Below the pieces are notes generated by a model, which had not been told where the DNA came from, searched no databases, and saw only the letters and a list, made by a program, of their open reading frames with translations. From NCBI GenBank assembly GCA_905233845.1, contig CAJOFH010000037.1, positions 1-52,448 of the forward strand: 52,448 nucleotides of DNA, given 5' to 3'. This document shows, piece after piece, positions 15,705 through 24,530 of the stretch. The DNA comes from an uncultured Muribaculaceae bacterium (GTDB lineage: Bacteria; Bacteroidota; Bacteroidia; Bacteroidales; Muribaculaceae). A program made the translations under genes and the position numbers. How positions within the stretch are numbered: position 1 is the first letter of the stretch; each line of letters starts with the position of its first letter.

Positions 15705-15875
15705 TCATCGTATAGTTATTACGAGTTCAAGCCCAACGTGGTCGCTCATTTTTAAGTCTGCATCGAGTAGTTTAAATGACTTCTCATCCACATTGCAATA
15801 TGCATAGTCAAGCATAAAAGGTTCAAAATGATGATAGTAAGTCGGCTTTGTTTCCTCACCATACTTCTCTCCATG
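15705..15875 (-). pseudogene. C-terminal remnant of an endonuclease/exonuclease/phosphatase-family gene
   Basis: Fifty-six minus-strand codons run from directly after the stop of the winged-helix gene to a TGA at 15705. They contain GEETKPTYYHHF, PFMLDYAYCN and the terminal KMSDHVGLELVI. The Asp-Tyr and Ser-Asp-His signatures are those closing the active site of EEP-family hydrolases. The first 200 or so residues, with the other catalytic residues and the start, are missing, so it cannot be functional by itself. It probably marks a deletion that fused the region to the winged-helix gene's end. Confidence 0.6.
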
Positions 15876-16910
15876 CTACTTTCCTTGAAACTTCTTGTAT
15901 CTCGACCATTCTTTTTGGATGCTGTTATCGTGGTTGCCGATAAAGAATTCAGCTTGTGGTTCTTCTTTGAATGGTGCCCAATTTCCGCAGATGATGCCAT
16001 CCTGGGCGATTATTGGCTGGAAGATGCCGCTATTGTTGTGGGCTTTGTGCCGGTATTCGGGTGGAAGTACGATGTCGCGGCTCTTGTATCCGATTAGATA
16101 TTCATCGTACGGTGGAAGCATGAGGTATTTTCCTTTCCTGAATCCGCGAGTGCGGCAGTTATCGGTCAGATAGAACTCTCTGCCCTTCCATTTTTCCAGA
16201 TGGATTCTGTCGCTCAAGAGTTCTATGCCTCTGCGGCAGTCGCTGACGTTCAGCCCAGACCACCACACAAAATCTTCAAGCGTGGTAGGTTGGCGACTCT
16301 GAAAGTATTTGCGGGTGAAAATCATCAAAGCCTCGTCTCGGTCCATATTTGGCGACGGTTTCACTTTATCAGCAGTCAGAGCGTAAGTGGCTTTCATCGG
16401 CAGAAGGTCACCGCTACAGAGAGTGCCCGACATCTCCGCCATACGGATATGGTACGACAAGCGGTGATTATCTATCTGCAGCCCCTTTGATGCCAGCGCA
16501 TGCACGAAATCCTCTTTCGTTGCAGACCCTTCGTCGGCTGCTGTTTGAGCGAGAATTTCTCTGATTCGCATCAGTTCCTCATCGGGAATGGAAATCTTGT
16601 TACTGCTCATCCATCCCTTCGTGACAGCAATAGCCTTGTGCGCACAGAGACCAATCATCATCCAATAGTCTTCGGCTGACACCAGTTGCCAAGTGCCACG
16701 CATCAAATGCAGACGGATAATCCGCCCACTGTCGAAAGCCTGTTTGAACGCCTTCGCCGAAGGCTTACGAGTGCGCATCTCCACCGCCCACTGCATCATG
16801 CGATACTCCTGTGCTTGCACAGCACCCATGTGCTCCACTACTTTGGCAGGGTCATCAAACTGTGGCGCAACAAGCTGCTGACTAAGAAGACGTATAGATA
16901 CAGGATTCAT
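15876..16910 (-). CDS. winged-helix DNA-binding protein (HTH_42 / AlkZ-YcaQ-like)
   Basis: A 344-residue cytoplasmic protein of the family that includes the AlkZ/YcaQ DNA glycosylases. Visible are the early QAQEYRMMQWA segment, RGTWQLVSAEDYWMM near residue 72 and the diagnostic LPPYDEYLIGYKSR near residue 266. Members unhook interstrand crosslinks or excise alkylated bases; whether this one is active cannot be told. Its C-terminus (WSRYKKFQGK) is family-like, so the TAG at 15876 is probably the true stop. No RBS decides the start; the ATG at 16910 gives the usual N-terminus. Confidence 0.8.
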   Translation of the reverse strand: MNPVSIRLLSQQLVAPQFDDPAKVVEHMGAVQAQEYRMMQWAVEMRTRKPSAKAFKQAFDSGRIIRLHLMRGTWQLVSAEDYWMMIGLCAHKAIAVTKGWMSSNKISIPDEELMRIREILAQTAADEGSATKEDFVHALASKGLQIDNHRLSYHIRMAEMSGTLCSGDLLPMKATYALTADKVKPSPNMDRDEALMIFTRKYFQSRQPTTLEDFVWWSGLNVSDCRRGIELLSDRIHLEKWKGREFYLTDNCRTRGFRKGKYLMLPPYDEYLIGYKSRDIVLPPEYRHKAHNNSGIFQPIIAQDGIICGNWAPFKEEPQAEFFIGNHDNSIQKEWSRYKKFQGK

Positions 16911-16938
16911 GATGATTCATGAGTCTGTTGTGATGAGG

Positions 16939-17466
16939 TTATTCTGGAGTAAAGTTGAAGGTGATCAGGTCGATGACTTTTCTTGCAGCGTCATTTAAGT
17001 CCTCACATTCATAGAGTTTGGTTGATGCGTTTGTCTGTTGGCAAAAAGTCAGTGGATACCAGCATGGAGTGTGAAGGTCGCTTTCGGTCTCCTCATCGTC
17101 GTTGTGCTTTACATAAAAAAGATGAATGGTTTTTTGTAGCGAGTTCGCATACATGATTTCGGCGATTGTGCCAGGGCAAGCCGCATCGTCGAGCACAAAG
17201 ACGGCATCGGTACATCGTTCTATCATTTCCTTTTCACACAATATAATGTCTTCGGCCTTCATGGTTTCAGCCTCGAAATAGAAGGGGCCGATATACATAA
17301 CGTCATCATTAATGCAAACACCACTCATGTCCTTGGGTTTGAGCAATGCTTGAACACTACCAAGAATTTGCGACCTATAGTCCTCGGCAGCTGCAATCTC
17401 ATAATCCTCGTCACGATAGTCGAAGCCGAAAGCTCCTCCGAAAAAGAGTTTATATTGTGTGTCCAT
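16939..17466 (-). CDS. nucleoside 2-deoxyribosyltransferase-like protein
   Basis: About 175 residues from the ATG at 17466 (MDTQYKLFFGGAFGF); the frame is open to 17595, but the extra 43 residues are unlike the family. The pattern YIGPFYFE, then CTDAVFVLDDAACPGTIAEIMYA, with the acidic residue in the GT-x-x-E context, is typical of the deoxyribosyltransferase fold, which moves deoxyribose between bases or hydrolyses nucleosides. Assignment is to the fold only. It is 28 bases after the winged-helix start on the same strand and may be cotranscribed with it. Confidence 0.6.
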   Translation of the reverse strand: MDTQYKLFFGGAFGFDYRDEDYEIAAAEDYRSQILGSVQALLKPKDMSGVCINDDVMYIGPFYFEAETMKAEDIILCEKEMIERCTDAVFVLDDAACPGTIAEIMYANSLQKTIHLFYVKHNDDEETESDLHTPCWYPLTFCQQTNASTKLYECEDLNDAARKVIDLITFNFTPE

Positions 17467-17591
17467 AAGTGAAGGTGTTAATTTGTTCTTGAAAATAGGC
17501 GTTGATTGTGACTGCAAATATACAACATTCTTCTTACTATCGCAAAAAGATTGTGCTTTTTTGACTATGTCACCAGAATCAATTGTTGGAA

Positions 17592-18695
17592 TCAATTGTT
17601 GGAGATTTTTGTCTCTATCGTCGCCACAATATATTCGGAGCGAGTGCCGATGCGATATTTTCCTCCCCAGATGCCGAGGCCTGATGAGATGTAGTAGCGA
17701 GTGTCGCCTTTCTCATAGTATCTCCAAGCCTTCTCATACATGTGGTGTACCAGCAGACTGATGGGCCATACTTGCCCCTCGTGGGTGTGTCCGCTGAATT
17801 GGAAGTCAACACCTACCTTTTGTGCCTCTTCGAGTTTGTGGGGCTGGTGGTCGAGCAGAATCATATACTTTGAGCTGTCAACATTTTCGAGCAGGTGTTT
17901 CAACGGTTTGCGCTTGCGGTTAAAGATGTCATCACGTCCAGCTATCACAATCTCGCCCACGGTTACAGTGCTGTCGCGCAGCAGGGTGATGCCTGCATCT
18001 TTGTAGAAGTCGAGAGTCTTGTCGATACCAGTAATATATTCATGGTTTCCCAAGCAGGCGATGACTGGTGCTTTGAGCAGGTGGAAGTCGGCCGCCATGT
18101 TCTCTTCAATCAGCGGTCTCGCATGTCCGTCTATGATGTCACCCGCAATTAGAATCAAGTCAGGCTCTTCGTCATTAATCATTTTCACCCAGCGTTGAAA
18201 CTCGGCTTTGCGGTTGTGATAGCCCAAATGCAGGTCGCTCACCATGACCATAGTTATAGGTTTGGTAATTGTTTTGTTGGTGTCAAGTGTCATCGACTCG
18301 CGCACTTTGTTGTTATAGTGGATGTTGCCATACACGAGCAAACCAGCAATCACCGCAGTAATCACGCCAGCAGTCCAACCATTGTCGTGAAGCCATTCTT
18401 TGGGAACTAAATGCACCAGTCGCCCTAAATCAAGTAAAATAAATGCGATGAGCAGATACAAGAAAACAATGAGCCATGATGTGCTAATGTCGTAGGCTGC
18501 AGATGCAAGATTGAGTGGCATGCGATCGTAGGCTCCAAATATTCCTGTGAACATCATCGCCAGTGCAGCAACCATTAATGCAACCACTGTCCATTTTGCC
18601 CATGTGGGGAATGGTAGAAGGTGATAAATGTGCCACAAAACATAAACGTTGGCAAGTATCGCAACAATGGGAATAATGATAAATCCAAGTTTCAT
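17592..18695 (-). CDS. membrane-anchored calcineurin-like metallophosphoesterase (YkuE-type)
   Basis: A 367-residue protein from the ATG at 18695. Four hydrophobic helices fill the first 140 residues, then a metallophosphoesterase domain with all five metal-binding blocks: SDLHLGYH, GDIIDG, GNHEY, a single His block (LLDHQPH) and SGHTHEG. Proteins of this build hydrolyse phosphoesters, including lipid-linked pyrophosphates, at the membrane; the substrate is unknown. A TAATTTTG box lies at 18732-18725. Confidence 0.85.
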   Translation of the reverse strand: MKLGFIIIPIVAILANVYVLWHIYHLLPFPTWAKWTVVALMVAALAMMFTGIFGAYDRMPLNLASAAYDISTSWLIVFLYLLIAFILLDLGRLVHLVPKEWLHDNGWTAGVITAVIAGLLVYGNIHYNNKVRESMTLDTNKTITKPITMVMVSDLHLGYHNRKAEFQRWVKMINDEEPDLILIAGDIIDGHARPLIEENMAADFHLLKAPVIACLGNHEYITGIDKTLDFYKDAGITLLRDSTVTVGEIVIAGRDDIFNRKRKPLKHLLENVDSSKYMILLDHQPHKLEEAQKVGVDFQFSGHTHEGQVWPISLLVHHMYEKAWRYYEKGDTRYYISSGLGIWGGKYRIGTRSEYIVATIETKISNN

Positions 18696-18724
18696 TGGTA
18701 TGTAAAATTTGTAGGTTTGACATG

Positions 18725-18732
18725 CAAAATTA
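18725..18732 (-). promoter_or_regulatory. -7 box TAATTTTG for the metallophosphoesterase gene
   Basis: On the minus strand TAATTTTGC fits TAnnTTTG and is 30 bases before the chosen ATG, which supports the shorter start at 18695 over the open frame up to 18737. Confidence 0.5.
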
Positions 18733-18785
18733 GTCATTTTAATTATTATTCACGTCAATAAAGCAGATATTTCAAATATATTCAT

Positions 18786-18793
18786 TATTTTTG
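18786..18793 (+). promoter_or_regulatory. -7 box TATTTTTG for the SagB-like to aroB run
   Basis: TATTTTTG fits TAnnTTTG and lies 20 bases before the ATG at 18813. No TTG at the usual distance is visible. Confidence 0.5.
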
Positions 18794-18812
18794 TCAAAAA
18801 TTTTTATCAATC

Positions 18813-19412
18813 ATGAGAAGTAAATTAATATTATTAGGGATTATTTCGCTTATGGCAAGTTTTTCAATAGGTGCTGAGGAGCTTCCTGCACCACAGACCA
18901 CAGGAGGCAAGCCACTCATGCAAATGATGAGTGAACGCAAGTCGAGTCGTGACTACAAGGAGAACCAAACAGTATCGAAGCAAGACCTAAGCAACATGCT
19001 GTGGGCTGCTTGGGGAATCACTCACGATGGCAAGCGCACCATTGCCACAGCAATGAACCGCCAGGAGCTGGTGCTCTATGTTGTCACTCCCACCGAGGTG
19101 AGCCGATACAACCCCGAGGCAAACACTCTCACTGTTATCAACACTGGCGACTACCGTAAGTTTGCGGGCATGCAAGACTTTGCCTTTATTGCTCCCATCA
19201 ACATTGTGCTTGCAGTAGACACCAAAAAGCAGGACAAAGTGGAATTCCAAGCCTATACTGCCGGTGCCGCATCACAGAACATCTATCTATACTGCGCCCA
19301 AGCAGGTCTCAAGACTGTGGTTCGTGCAGGTTTCGACCGCGACAATTTGCCTCAGGTTTTGAAGCTGCCAAGCAATGAGCGCATTCTGTTTGTGCAGACA
19401 GTAGGTAAGTAA
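18813..19412 (+). CDS. exported SagB/ThcOx-type nitroreductase-fold protein
   Basis: A 199-residue protein with a signal peptide (ending around SIGAEELPAP). The rest is a single nitroreductase domain: RKSSRDYKENQTVSKQDL is the FMN-contacting start, DLSNMLWAAWGIT follows, and SQNIYLYCAQAGLKTV is the dimer and flavin segment. SagB-like domains oxidise azoline rings in peptide modification, but single-domain secreted versions in Bacteroidota have no assigned substrate. It is first in a run with the DUF5715-like protein (12 bases), HAD and aroB. Confidence 0.8.
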   Translation: MRSKLILLGIISLMASFSIGAEELPAPQTTGGKPLMQMMSERKSSRDYKENQTVSKQDLSNMLWAAWGITHDGKRTIATAMNRQELVLYVVTPTEVSRYNPEANTLTVINTGDYRKFAGMQDFAFIAPINIVLAVDTKKQDKVEFQAYTAGAASQNIYLYCAQAGLKTVVRAGFDRDNLPQVLKLPSNERILFVQTVGK

Positions 19413-19423
19413 TCCTTGGTCTC

Positions 19424-20191
19424 ATGGTCTTAAAGAAAAACCTTTTTGTTGGTGCTTTACTTGTCGTTGCTGTAGTGGCGATGACACTTGAATCGTGTAA
19501 GAAAGAGAAACATTATCACGACTATTTCGATAAGAGCCAGCTGGAGTATATCGATAAGTTGGGCAATAAACCCAAATTTGAAGACAAGCATCTTCAAAAC
19601 GACACATCGATGCTTGACAAGGACGGATTGCATCGCATCGTCACCTATCCTTTACCTGGAAACTATGAAGAAATCTTCGTGGATTACAATAAGGAGCAAT
19701 TGCCTCATGCCACCCGTAATGGTATTGAGCCAATTGAAAATTTACACGATGCCTACCACTTGCGTCAGCCGTTAGTAAAGATTGCTTCTTGCGAGGCCTA
19801 TAAACTCGACTCGCTCACTCACTCGATGCCATATTTGGTGCCTAAAGCTGCATTGCTGCTTGAGGAAATAGGGTGTGCTTTTACCGACTCGGTGTGTGCT
19901 CGTGGTGGCAGTCCTTACCAAATGGTGGTTACAAGCTGCACCCGTTCTCAATTCACCGTTGGCAAGCTGATGAAGGTGAACGGTAATGCCTCGGCACGCT
20001 CATGCCATATGTATGGCACCACTTTCGACCTCAGTTGGGTTCGCTTTGAGCCTTATCACAATAACTACCGCATCAATTATGAGGACTTGAAGAATGTGCT
20101 TGCGCATGTACTTCTCGACTTCAAGAACAAGAAGCGATGCACTGTTCTCTACGAGAGTGGTCAGTGCTGCTTCCATATCACAGTAATATAA
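19424..20191 (+). CDS. DUF5715-like lipoprotein
   Basis: A 255-residue protein with signal MVLKKNLFVGALLVVAVVAM and a lipobox ending at ESC. The central part shows PLVKIASCEAYKLDSLTHSMPYL and the C-terminal half GGSPYQMVVTSCTRS, GNASARSCHMYGTTFDLSW; the latter with its His and Asp resembles DUF5715 and the distantly related M15-like YcbK proteins of peptidoglycan metabolism. Whether it is a peptidase is not certain. It sits 12 bases behind the SagB-like gene. Confidence 0.7.
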   Translation: MVLKKNLFVGALLVVAVVAMTLESCKKEKHYHDYFDKSQLEYIDKLGNKPKFEDKHLQNDTSMLDKDGLHRIVTYPLPGNYEEIFVDYNKEQLPHATRNGIEPIENLHDAYHLRQPLVKIASCEAYKLDSLTHSMPYLVPKAALLLEEIGCAFTDSVCARGGSPYQMVVTSCTRSQFTVGKLMKVNGNASARSCHMYGTTFDLSWVRFEPYHNNYRINYEDLKNVLAHVLLDFKNKKRCTVLYESGQCCFHITVI

Positions 20192-20232
20192 ACTTTATAG
20201 AAACTACATATTTCATAAACCTAATTAAAAAA

Positions 20233-20970
20233 ATGACTGAACAAACAGCAGTTGCCAATTATTTAAAATATACTGGCAAGAAATCGTTCAACTTTACCAC
20301 AGCACTCATCGACATGGACGGAGTGCTCTTCGACTCAATGAAAAATCACACCCGAGCTTGGGTGAAACTAATGAAAAAGAACGGCATCAAGTGCACACGC
20401 GATGAGTTCTATATGTATGAAGGAATGACGGGCCGCGACATTATCAAGATGAAATTCAAGGATGGAGCGGGTAAAAATGTTACTGACGACGAGGCACAGG
20501 CTCTCTATAAGGTTAAAACACGATATTTCACCGAACTTGGCGACGTTGAGGTGATTGAGGGCACTTTGCAGGTGCTGCAGGCTCTGCGCCAAGCTGGTAT
20601 CAAATGTGTGCTGGTCACAGGTTCGGGTACACAGTCAATGCTTGACCGCATCGACACCGAATATCCCGACATCTTTGACGAGCAGCGCATCACCGCTGCC
20701 GACGTAAAGCGTGGCAAGCCAAATCCTGAGCCCTATCTCAAGGCGATGGCAAAGGTGGGTGTTCAACCCAATGAGTGCTTGGTGATAGAGAATGCGCCAT
20801 TGGGAGTTCAAGCGGGCCACACGGCAGGCTGCTTTACTGTTGGCGTTACAACTGGACCTATTCCTGAAAAAGATATGTACAAGGCTGGTGCCGATATGGT
20901 CTACAAGGACATGGCGTCGCTGCTTGAGGCTATTCCTACCTTGCAGGAGGCCTTCAAAATCCAGAAATGA
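20233..20970 (+). CDS. HAD-superfamily phosphatase/phosphomutase (PGMB-like)
   Basis: A 245-residue cytoplasmic protein from the ATG at 20233; a frame extends upstream into the previous gene, but that part is not family-like. The four HAD motifs are present: DMDGVLFDSM (nucleophile Asp), VTGSGT, KRGKPNPEPY (Lys) and VIENAPLGVQAGHTAG. It resembles beta-phosphoglucomutases and phosphoglycolate-type phosphatases; the substrate is not readable. The last codons overlap aroB by 4 bases (ATGA). Confidence 0.85.
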   Translation: MTEQTAVANYLKYTGKKSFNFTTALIDMDGVLFDSMKNHTRAWVKLMKKNGIKCTRDEFYMYEGMTGRDIIKMKFKDGAGKNVTDDEAQALYKVKTRYFTELGDVEVIEGTLQVLQALRQAGIKCVLVTGSGTQSMLDRIDTEYPDIFDEQRITAADVKRGKPNPEPYLKAMAKVGVQPNECLVIENAPLGVQAGHTAGCFTVGVTTGPIPEKDMYKAGADMVYKDMASLLEAIPTLQEAFKIQK

Positions 20971-22016
20971 CAAGAAACGTGCAATATAGCAATCAAGTGG
21001 ATGCCACCCTCAACACTATTATTGGGGGTGGCAACTACCACTCGGTGGTAGCGCTTGTGGATGAGAACACACGTCGGCACGTGCTGCCACGCCTTGGCAG
21101 TTTGGCTAATGCTGCTATTATAGAGATTCCTGCTGGCGATGTTAACAAGACACTCGACACGCTCTCACACGTTTGGCAAGAACTTGAAAGCTGTGGAGCT
21201 ACGCGAAGGTCGCTGCTGGTGAACCTGGGTGGGGGAGTGGTGACCGACCTGGGAGGAATGGCTGCTGCCGCCTTCAAGCGCGGAATGCACTTTGTAAATG
21301 TTCCCACGACACTGCTTGCCGCTGTAGATGCCTCGGTTGGAGGCAAAACTGGCGTCAATTTCATGGGACTCAAAAATGAGATTGGAGTTTTTGCTATGCC
21401 AGATGCTGTGATAGTGAGCACCACATTTTTTGATACTTTGCCACAACAAGAACTCAAGTCGGGTTTTGCCGAGGTGCTAAAGCACGCAATACTATGCAGC
21501 CGTGACGAGTTCCAGCAGTTGTTGCATATTGACTTATCGCATATCGAAAAAGACCAGCTGTTGGAGCGTCTGCAGGCATCGGTCAAGATAAAGGAAGACA
21601 TTGTGGCGCAAGACCCCACCGAGCAAGGCATTCGCAAGGCTTTGAATTTGGGACACACCGTAGGACATGCTTTGGAGAGTTGGGCAATGGAAAATGACAA
21701 GTCTGTGCCCCATGGATATGCTGTGGCGTGGGGGCTTGTTGCTGAGGTAGTGCTCTCGCACATGAAGCTCGGTTTCCCAAGTGGAGACCTATACTCTCTG
21801 GCTCACTTTGTGAGAGAGAACTACGGCGCTCCTGCTATCACTTGCGACCATTACGACCGCTTAATTGACCTCATGCGTCACGACAAGAAGAGCCTTGACG
21901 GCGAGATAAATTGTACTCTGCTGAAGCAGTGCGGTAGCTTTACTATTGACAATAGCATTGATGCAGAGTCAATGAAGTCAGCTTTAGATATACTGCGTGA
22001 CCTGATGGGGGTGTAG
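20967..22016 (+). CDS. aroB: 3-dehydroquinate synthase
   Basis: A 349-residue enzyme, close to the usual length, which turns DAHP into 3-dehydroquinate, the second step of the shikimate route to aromatic amino acids. The NAD-binding region shows GGGVVTDLGGMAA, then FVNVPTTLLAAVDASVGGKTG, and the zinc-ligand region LNLGHTVGHALE with its His. The start overlaps the HAD gene by four bases. Cytoplasmic, NAD and divalent metal dependent. Confidence 0.95.
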   Translation: MTRNVQYSNQVDATLNTIIGGGNYHSVVALVDENTRRHVLPRLGSLANAAIIEIPAGDVNKTLDTLSHVWQELESCGATRRSLLVNLGGGVVTDLGGMAAAAFKRGMHFVNVPTTLLAAVDASVGGKTGVNFMGLKNEIGVFAMPDAVIVSTTFFDTLPQQELKSGFAEVLKHAILCSRDEFQQLLHIDLSHIEKDQLLERLQASVKIKEDIVAQDPTEQGIRKALNLGHTVGHALESWAMENDKSVPHGYAVAWGLVAEVVLSHMKLGFPSGDLYSLAHFVRENYGAPAITCDHYDRLIDLMRHDKKSLDGEINCTLLKQCGSFTIDNSIDAESMKSALDILRDLMGV

Positions 22017-22020
22017 CAAT

Positions 22021-22074
22021 AAAAGGAATCAAAGGAGTTAAAAGAATAAAAGGAATTAAAGGAGTTAAAAGAAA
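22021..22074 (+). repeat. purine-rich tandem repeat, two 27-base units
   Basis: Units 22021-22047 and 22048-22074 differ at two positions. Each is built from 8-9-base sub-repeats such as AAAGGAATY and AAAGGAGTT. It lies just after the aroB stop. A 14-base pyrimidine repeat (TTCATCYTTCCTAT, twice) follows at 22091-22118. Confidence 0.75.
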
Positions 22075-22076
22075 GA

Positions 22077-22099
22077 AAGGATGAAAAAACTTCATCCTT
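22077..22099. terminator. hairpin between convergent aroB and DUF4595-like genes
   Basis: AAGGATGAA (22077-22085) pairs perfectly with TTCATCCTT (22091-22099) over a five-base loop. The T run after it is broken (CCTATTT), so it is a weak intrinsic terminator for either side. Confidence 0.45.
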
Positions 22100-22127
22100 C
22101 CTATTTCATCTTTCCTATTTTAGAAAT

Positions 22128-22979
22128 CTACCTATAGCTAATGTATACTGTGTACTTGGGCGACTCATTGGTGGTGTAGCTCTTTACATAGCCATCGCCA
22201 TCAAGTTCATAAGTGATGTTGTAGCGTTTGAGCTCGATAACTCCAGGAGGTGTTGTCTCGTCTACTTGTGTGTAGTCGCTATCCTTCTTTATCACAGTTG
22301 GCAGATAAGTGCTGGTGGCACCAAAGAGACCAGCATTGCGCATAATTGCGCATACAAATTTGGTAAACGTAAATGATTCGTTGCCAACCACGTCAATGCA
22401 ACCCTTATTCAAAGGAGCGCCCACTCCGTATTCATAGACTACGCTGTCCTTCTTGTTCACGCCATAACTTTCCCATTGCATGAGGTTGCCATTTAACCAT
22501 GCCACCTTTGTGACATCGGTAGAGGATGGTGTTAAAATCTGAGCAATCTCTATTTCGTTGTCGGAGGTATATTGCAACGCGGCTGCTGTGCGACCTGTTG
22601 ACTCGTTTTTGAGACGGGTTATAGTTCCTAAACTGTTCACCTCAAATGAGTAGGTCACATCTTGAATGCTCTTGTCGCAGATGATTGCGCCATTCTTGTA
22701 ATCGAAGTAGATTGTCTCCTCGTTGTCTTTTTTCCCATCCTTGTCATAATCGGTCACCACATTCACGCTCTTGAGATGGTCTCCGTCGTAGTTTGCTGTC
22801 GCTACGATTGAAGCTTTGTTTGATATTTGCTCTATCTTGCTGATTGACTTGTGCCCAGCTGCAAACTGAGGATAAATCATATTGAAGTCCCGTGTGAAGG
22901 TGCTGATAGGCTCATCGTCGCCACACGATACCATCGCCACAGCAAATAATGCTATTACTAAATATTTAAAAATCTTCAT
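22128..22979 (-). CDS. DUF4595-like lipoprotein
   Basis: A 283-residue protein with lipoprotein signal MKIFKYLVIALFAVAMVSCGDDEP. The mature part is beta-rich with repeated YTSDNEI-, YDGDHLKSVNV- and YELDGDGYVKSY-type strands, as in DUF4595 proteins, which are surface or periplasmic lipoproteins of Bacteroidota with no known activity. It is a single gene with its own promoter at 23009-23039. Confidence 0.7.
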   Translation of the reverse strand: MKIFKYLVIALFAVAMVSCGDDEPISTFTRDFNMIYPQFAAGHKSISKIEQISNKASIVATANYDGDHLKSVNVVTDYDKDGKKDNEETIYFDYKNGAIICDKSIQDVTYSFEVNSLGTITRLKNESTGRTAAALQYTSDNEIEIAQILTPSSTDVTKVAWLNGNLMQWESYGVNKKDSVVYEYGVGAPLNKGCIDVVGNESFTFTKFVCAIMRNAGLFGATSTYLPTVIKKDSDYTQVDETTPPGVIELKRYNITYELDGDGYVKSYTTNESPKYTVYISYR

Positions 22980-23008
22980 AGTTTATTGTGTTTTTTAGTT
23001 ATTGACTG

Positions 23009-23039
23009 CAAAGTTAGCAACTAAAACCACACTTCCCAA
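23009..23039 (-). promoter_or_regulatory. Bacteroidota-type promoter (TTG, 20 bases, TAACTTTG)
   Basis: On the minus strand TTG (23039-23037) and TAACTTTG (23016-23009) are separated by 20 bases, 30 bases before the start of the DUF4595-like gene. Confidence 0.65.
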
Positions 23040-23093
23040 ACGATTAAGCAAGTTTAACCTTTTTGGTTGAGGTGGGCTGTGTTGCAATTGTGC

Positions 23094-23120
23094 GTCGTGC
23101 ATTATGAATTGTGCATTAAT
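23094..23120. repeat. copy of the AATGCATAATGCACAATT-type intergenic repeat
   Basis: TGCATTATGAATTGTGCATTAATT here is the reverse complement of the 32.3 kb repeat family. It overlaps the promoter zone of the MATE gene (TACCTTTG at 23126-23133). Confidence 0.5.
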
Positions 23121-23155
23121 TGTGCTACCTTTGCAGCGTTTTTTGTGAGAAACTG

Positions 23156-24463
23156 ATGAGACTATCGAAGATAAATAAAGAGATAATGGCAATATCGCTA
23201 CCGGCGATACTTGCCAATATTGCTGAGCCATTGTTAGGGCTTCTCGACACGGGCATTGCTGGACACTTGGGGGCTCCGCAGTATATTGGTGCTGTAGCAG
23301 TAGGAGCGATGATGATGAACGTTATCTATTGGAATTTTGAGTTTCTGCGCATGGGAACCTCGGGCATTACAGCTCAAGCCTACGGTAGTGATTCTCTTGA
23401 GGCTCAAGTGGCGTCACTTCGTCGCTCAGCTTTTATCGGTCTGGCATCAGGCATTGCCATAGTGGCGCTTCAAGTGCCATTGCGATGGCTTGTTTTGTGG
23501 ATTATTGGCCCAGGAAGTGAGGTTCGCTTCCTTGCCGAGACCTATTTCTCTATTGTGGTGTGGGGAGCTCCAGCCGTATTGTTTACAATGGCACTAAAGG
23601 GTTGGCTATTAGGTATGCAGGATTCGCGAAGTCCGATGCTCATTTCCATTGGTGTCAACGTGCTCAACGTAGTGGTGAGCCTCGTGGCAGTCTTTGTCCT
23701 CGACATGGGGTTCAAGGGTATTGCTGTGGGGACACTCACTGCCGTGTGGGTAGGTGCTTTTTATGCAGTATGGCGCATTTTCCACAAGTTTTTGGATCAT
23801 TCCAAGGCTCTTCGTGTTAGAGCACCTTTCACGCTCAAGGGTAGTGGAAAGTTTTTCAAAGTGAGTAGCGACATCTTTGTGCGATGCATCTTTATGCTTG
23901 CTGTGACCTTGTTTTTCACCAGTGCTGGTGCGCGCAGTGGTGATATAATCCTCGCGGCGAACTCGATGATGATACAGCTGTTCTTGCTTTTCAGCTATTT
24001 TATGGACGGCATAGCTTTTGCTGGCGAGGCGGTTGTAGGAAAGTATTACGGCGCTGAGGATTATCGCAATATGAAACGATGTGTGCGACAGCTCTTTATA
24101 TGGAGCACGTCAATTACGATAATCTTTGTTATACTCTATAGTCTTTTCCCCTATGCTATTTTTACTATGTTCACTAATCAGACTGATGTTGTGGACGTGG
24201 CTATGGACTATCATTGGTGGTGCTCGGTGGTACCCATAGTGGGAATGGCAGCGTTTGTATGGGACGGAGTATTCATTGGCATCACAGCCTCTCGTGGTAT
24301 GTTAATGGCGGTCTCAATCGCCTGCGCATTGTTTTTTTCACTTTATTATCTCCTTCCTGACTCCTGGGACAACCACGCGTTGTGGGCAGCTTTCATCAGC
24401 TTCCTCGCCACTCGTAGCATTGTCCAAACCGTTATATGGGCAATTAAGTGGGGAAAAAACTAG
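23156..24463 (+). CDS. MATE-family efflux transporter
   Basis: A 435-residue polytopic membrane protein from the ATG at 23156 (MRLSKINKEIMAISLPAILANIAEPLLGLLD, shown here only as its first segment). About twelve helices and the two-fold MATE arrangement are visible, with the typical GHLGAPQYIGAVAVGAM in helix 2. It is close to the DinF subgroup. MATE proteins export cationic drugs or metabolites with Na+ or H+; the substrate is unknown. The upstream 36 bases in frame follow a TACCTTTG box directly and are probably leader. Confidence 0.85.
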   Translation: MRLSKINKEIMAISLPAILANIAEPLLGLLDTGIAGHLGAPQYIGAVAVGAMMMNVIYWNFEFLRMGTSGITAQAYGSDSLEAQVASLRRSAFIGLASGIAIVALQVPLRWLVLWIIGPGSEVRFLAETYFSIVVWGAPAVLFTMALKGWLLGMQDSRSPMLISIGVNVLNVVVSLVAVFVLDMGFKGIAVGTLTAVWVGAFYAVWRIFHKFLDHSKALRVRAPFTLKGSGKFFKVSSDIFVRCIFMLAVTLFFTSAGARSGDIILAANSMMIQLFLLFSYFMDGIAFAGEAVVGKYYGAEDYRNMKRCVRQLFIWSTSITIIFVILYSLFPYAIFTMFTNQTDVVDVAMDYHWWCSVVPIVGMAAFVWDGVFIGITASRGMLMAVSIACALFFSLYYLLPDSWDNHALWAAFISFLATRSIVQTVIWAIKWGKN

Positions 24464-24530
24464 AGACAAATAATATTATCGAATAATCGAGCGATCGAGA
24501 ATTCGTTCAATCGAGAAATAATAAAAAAAC

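Noticed and set aside
15705-16910. One fused glycosylase-nuclease gene with a readthrough stop
   Set aside because: The winged-helix protein already has a family-like C-terminus before the TAG, and the nuclease part lacks its N-terminal catalytic residues; a deletion scar is simpler.
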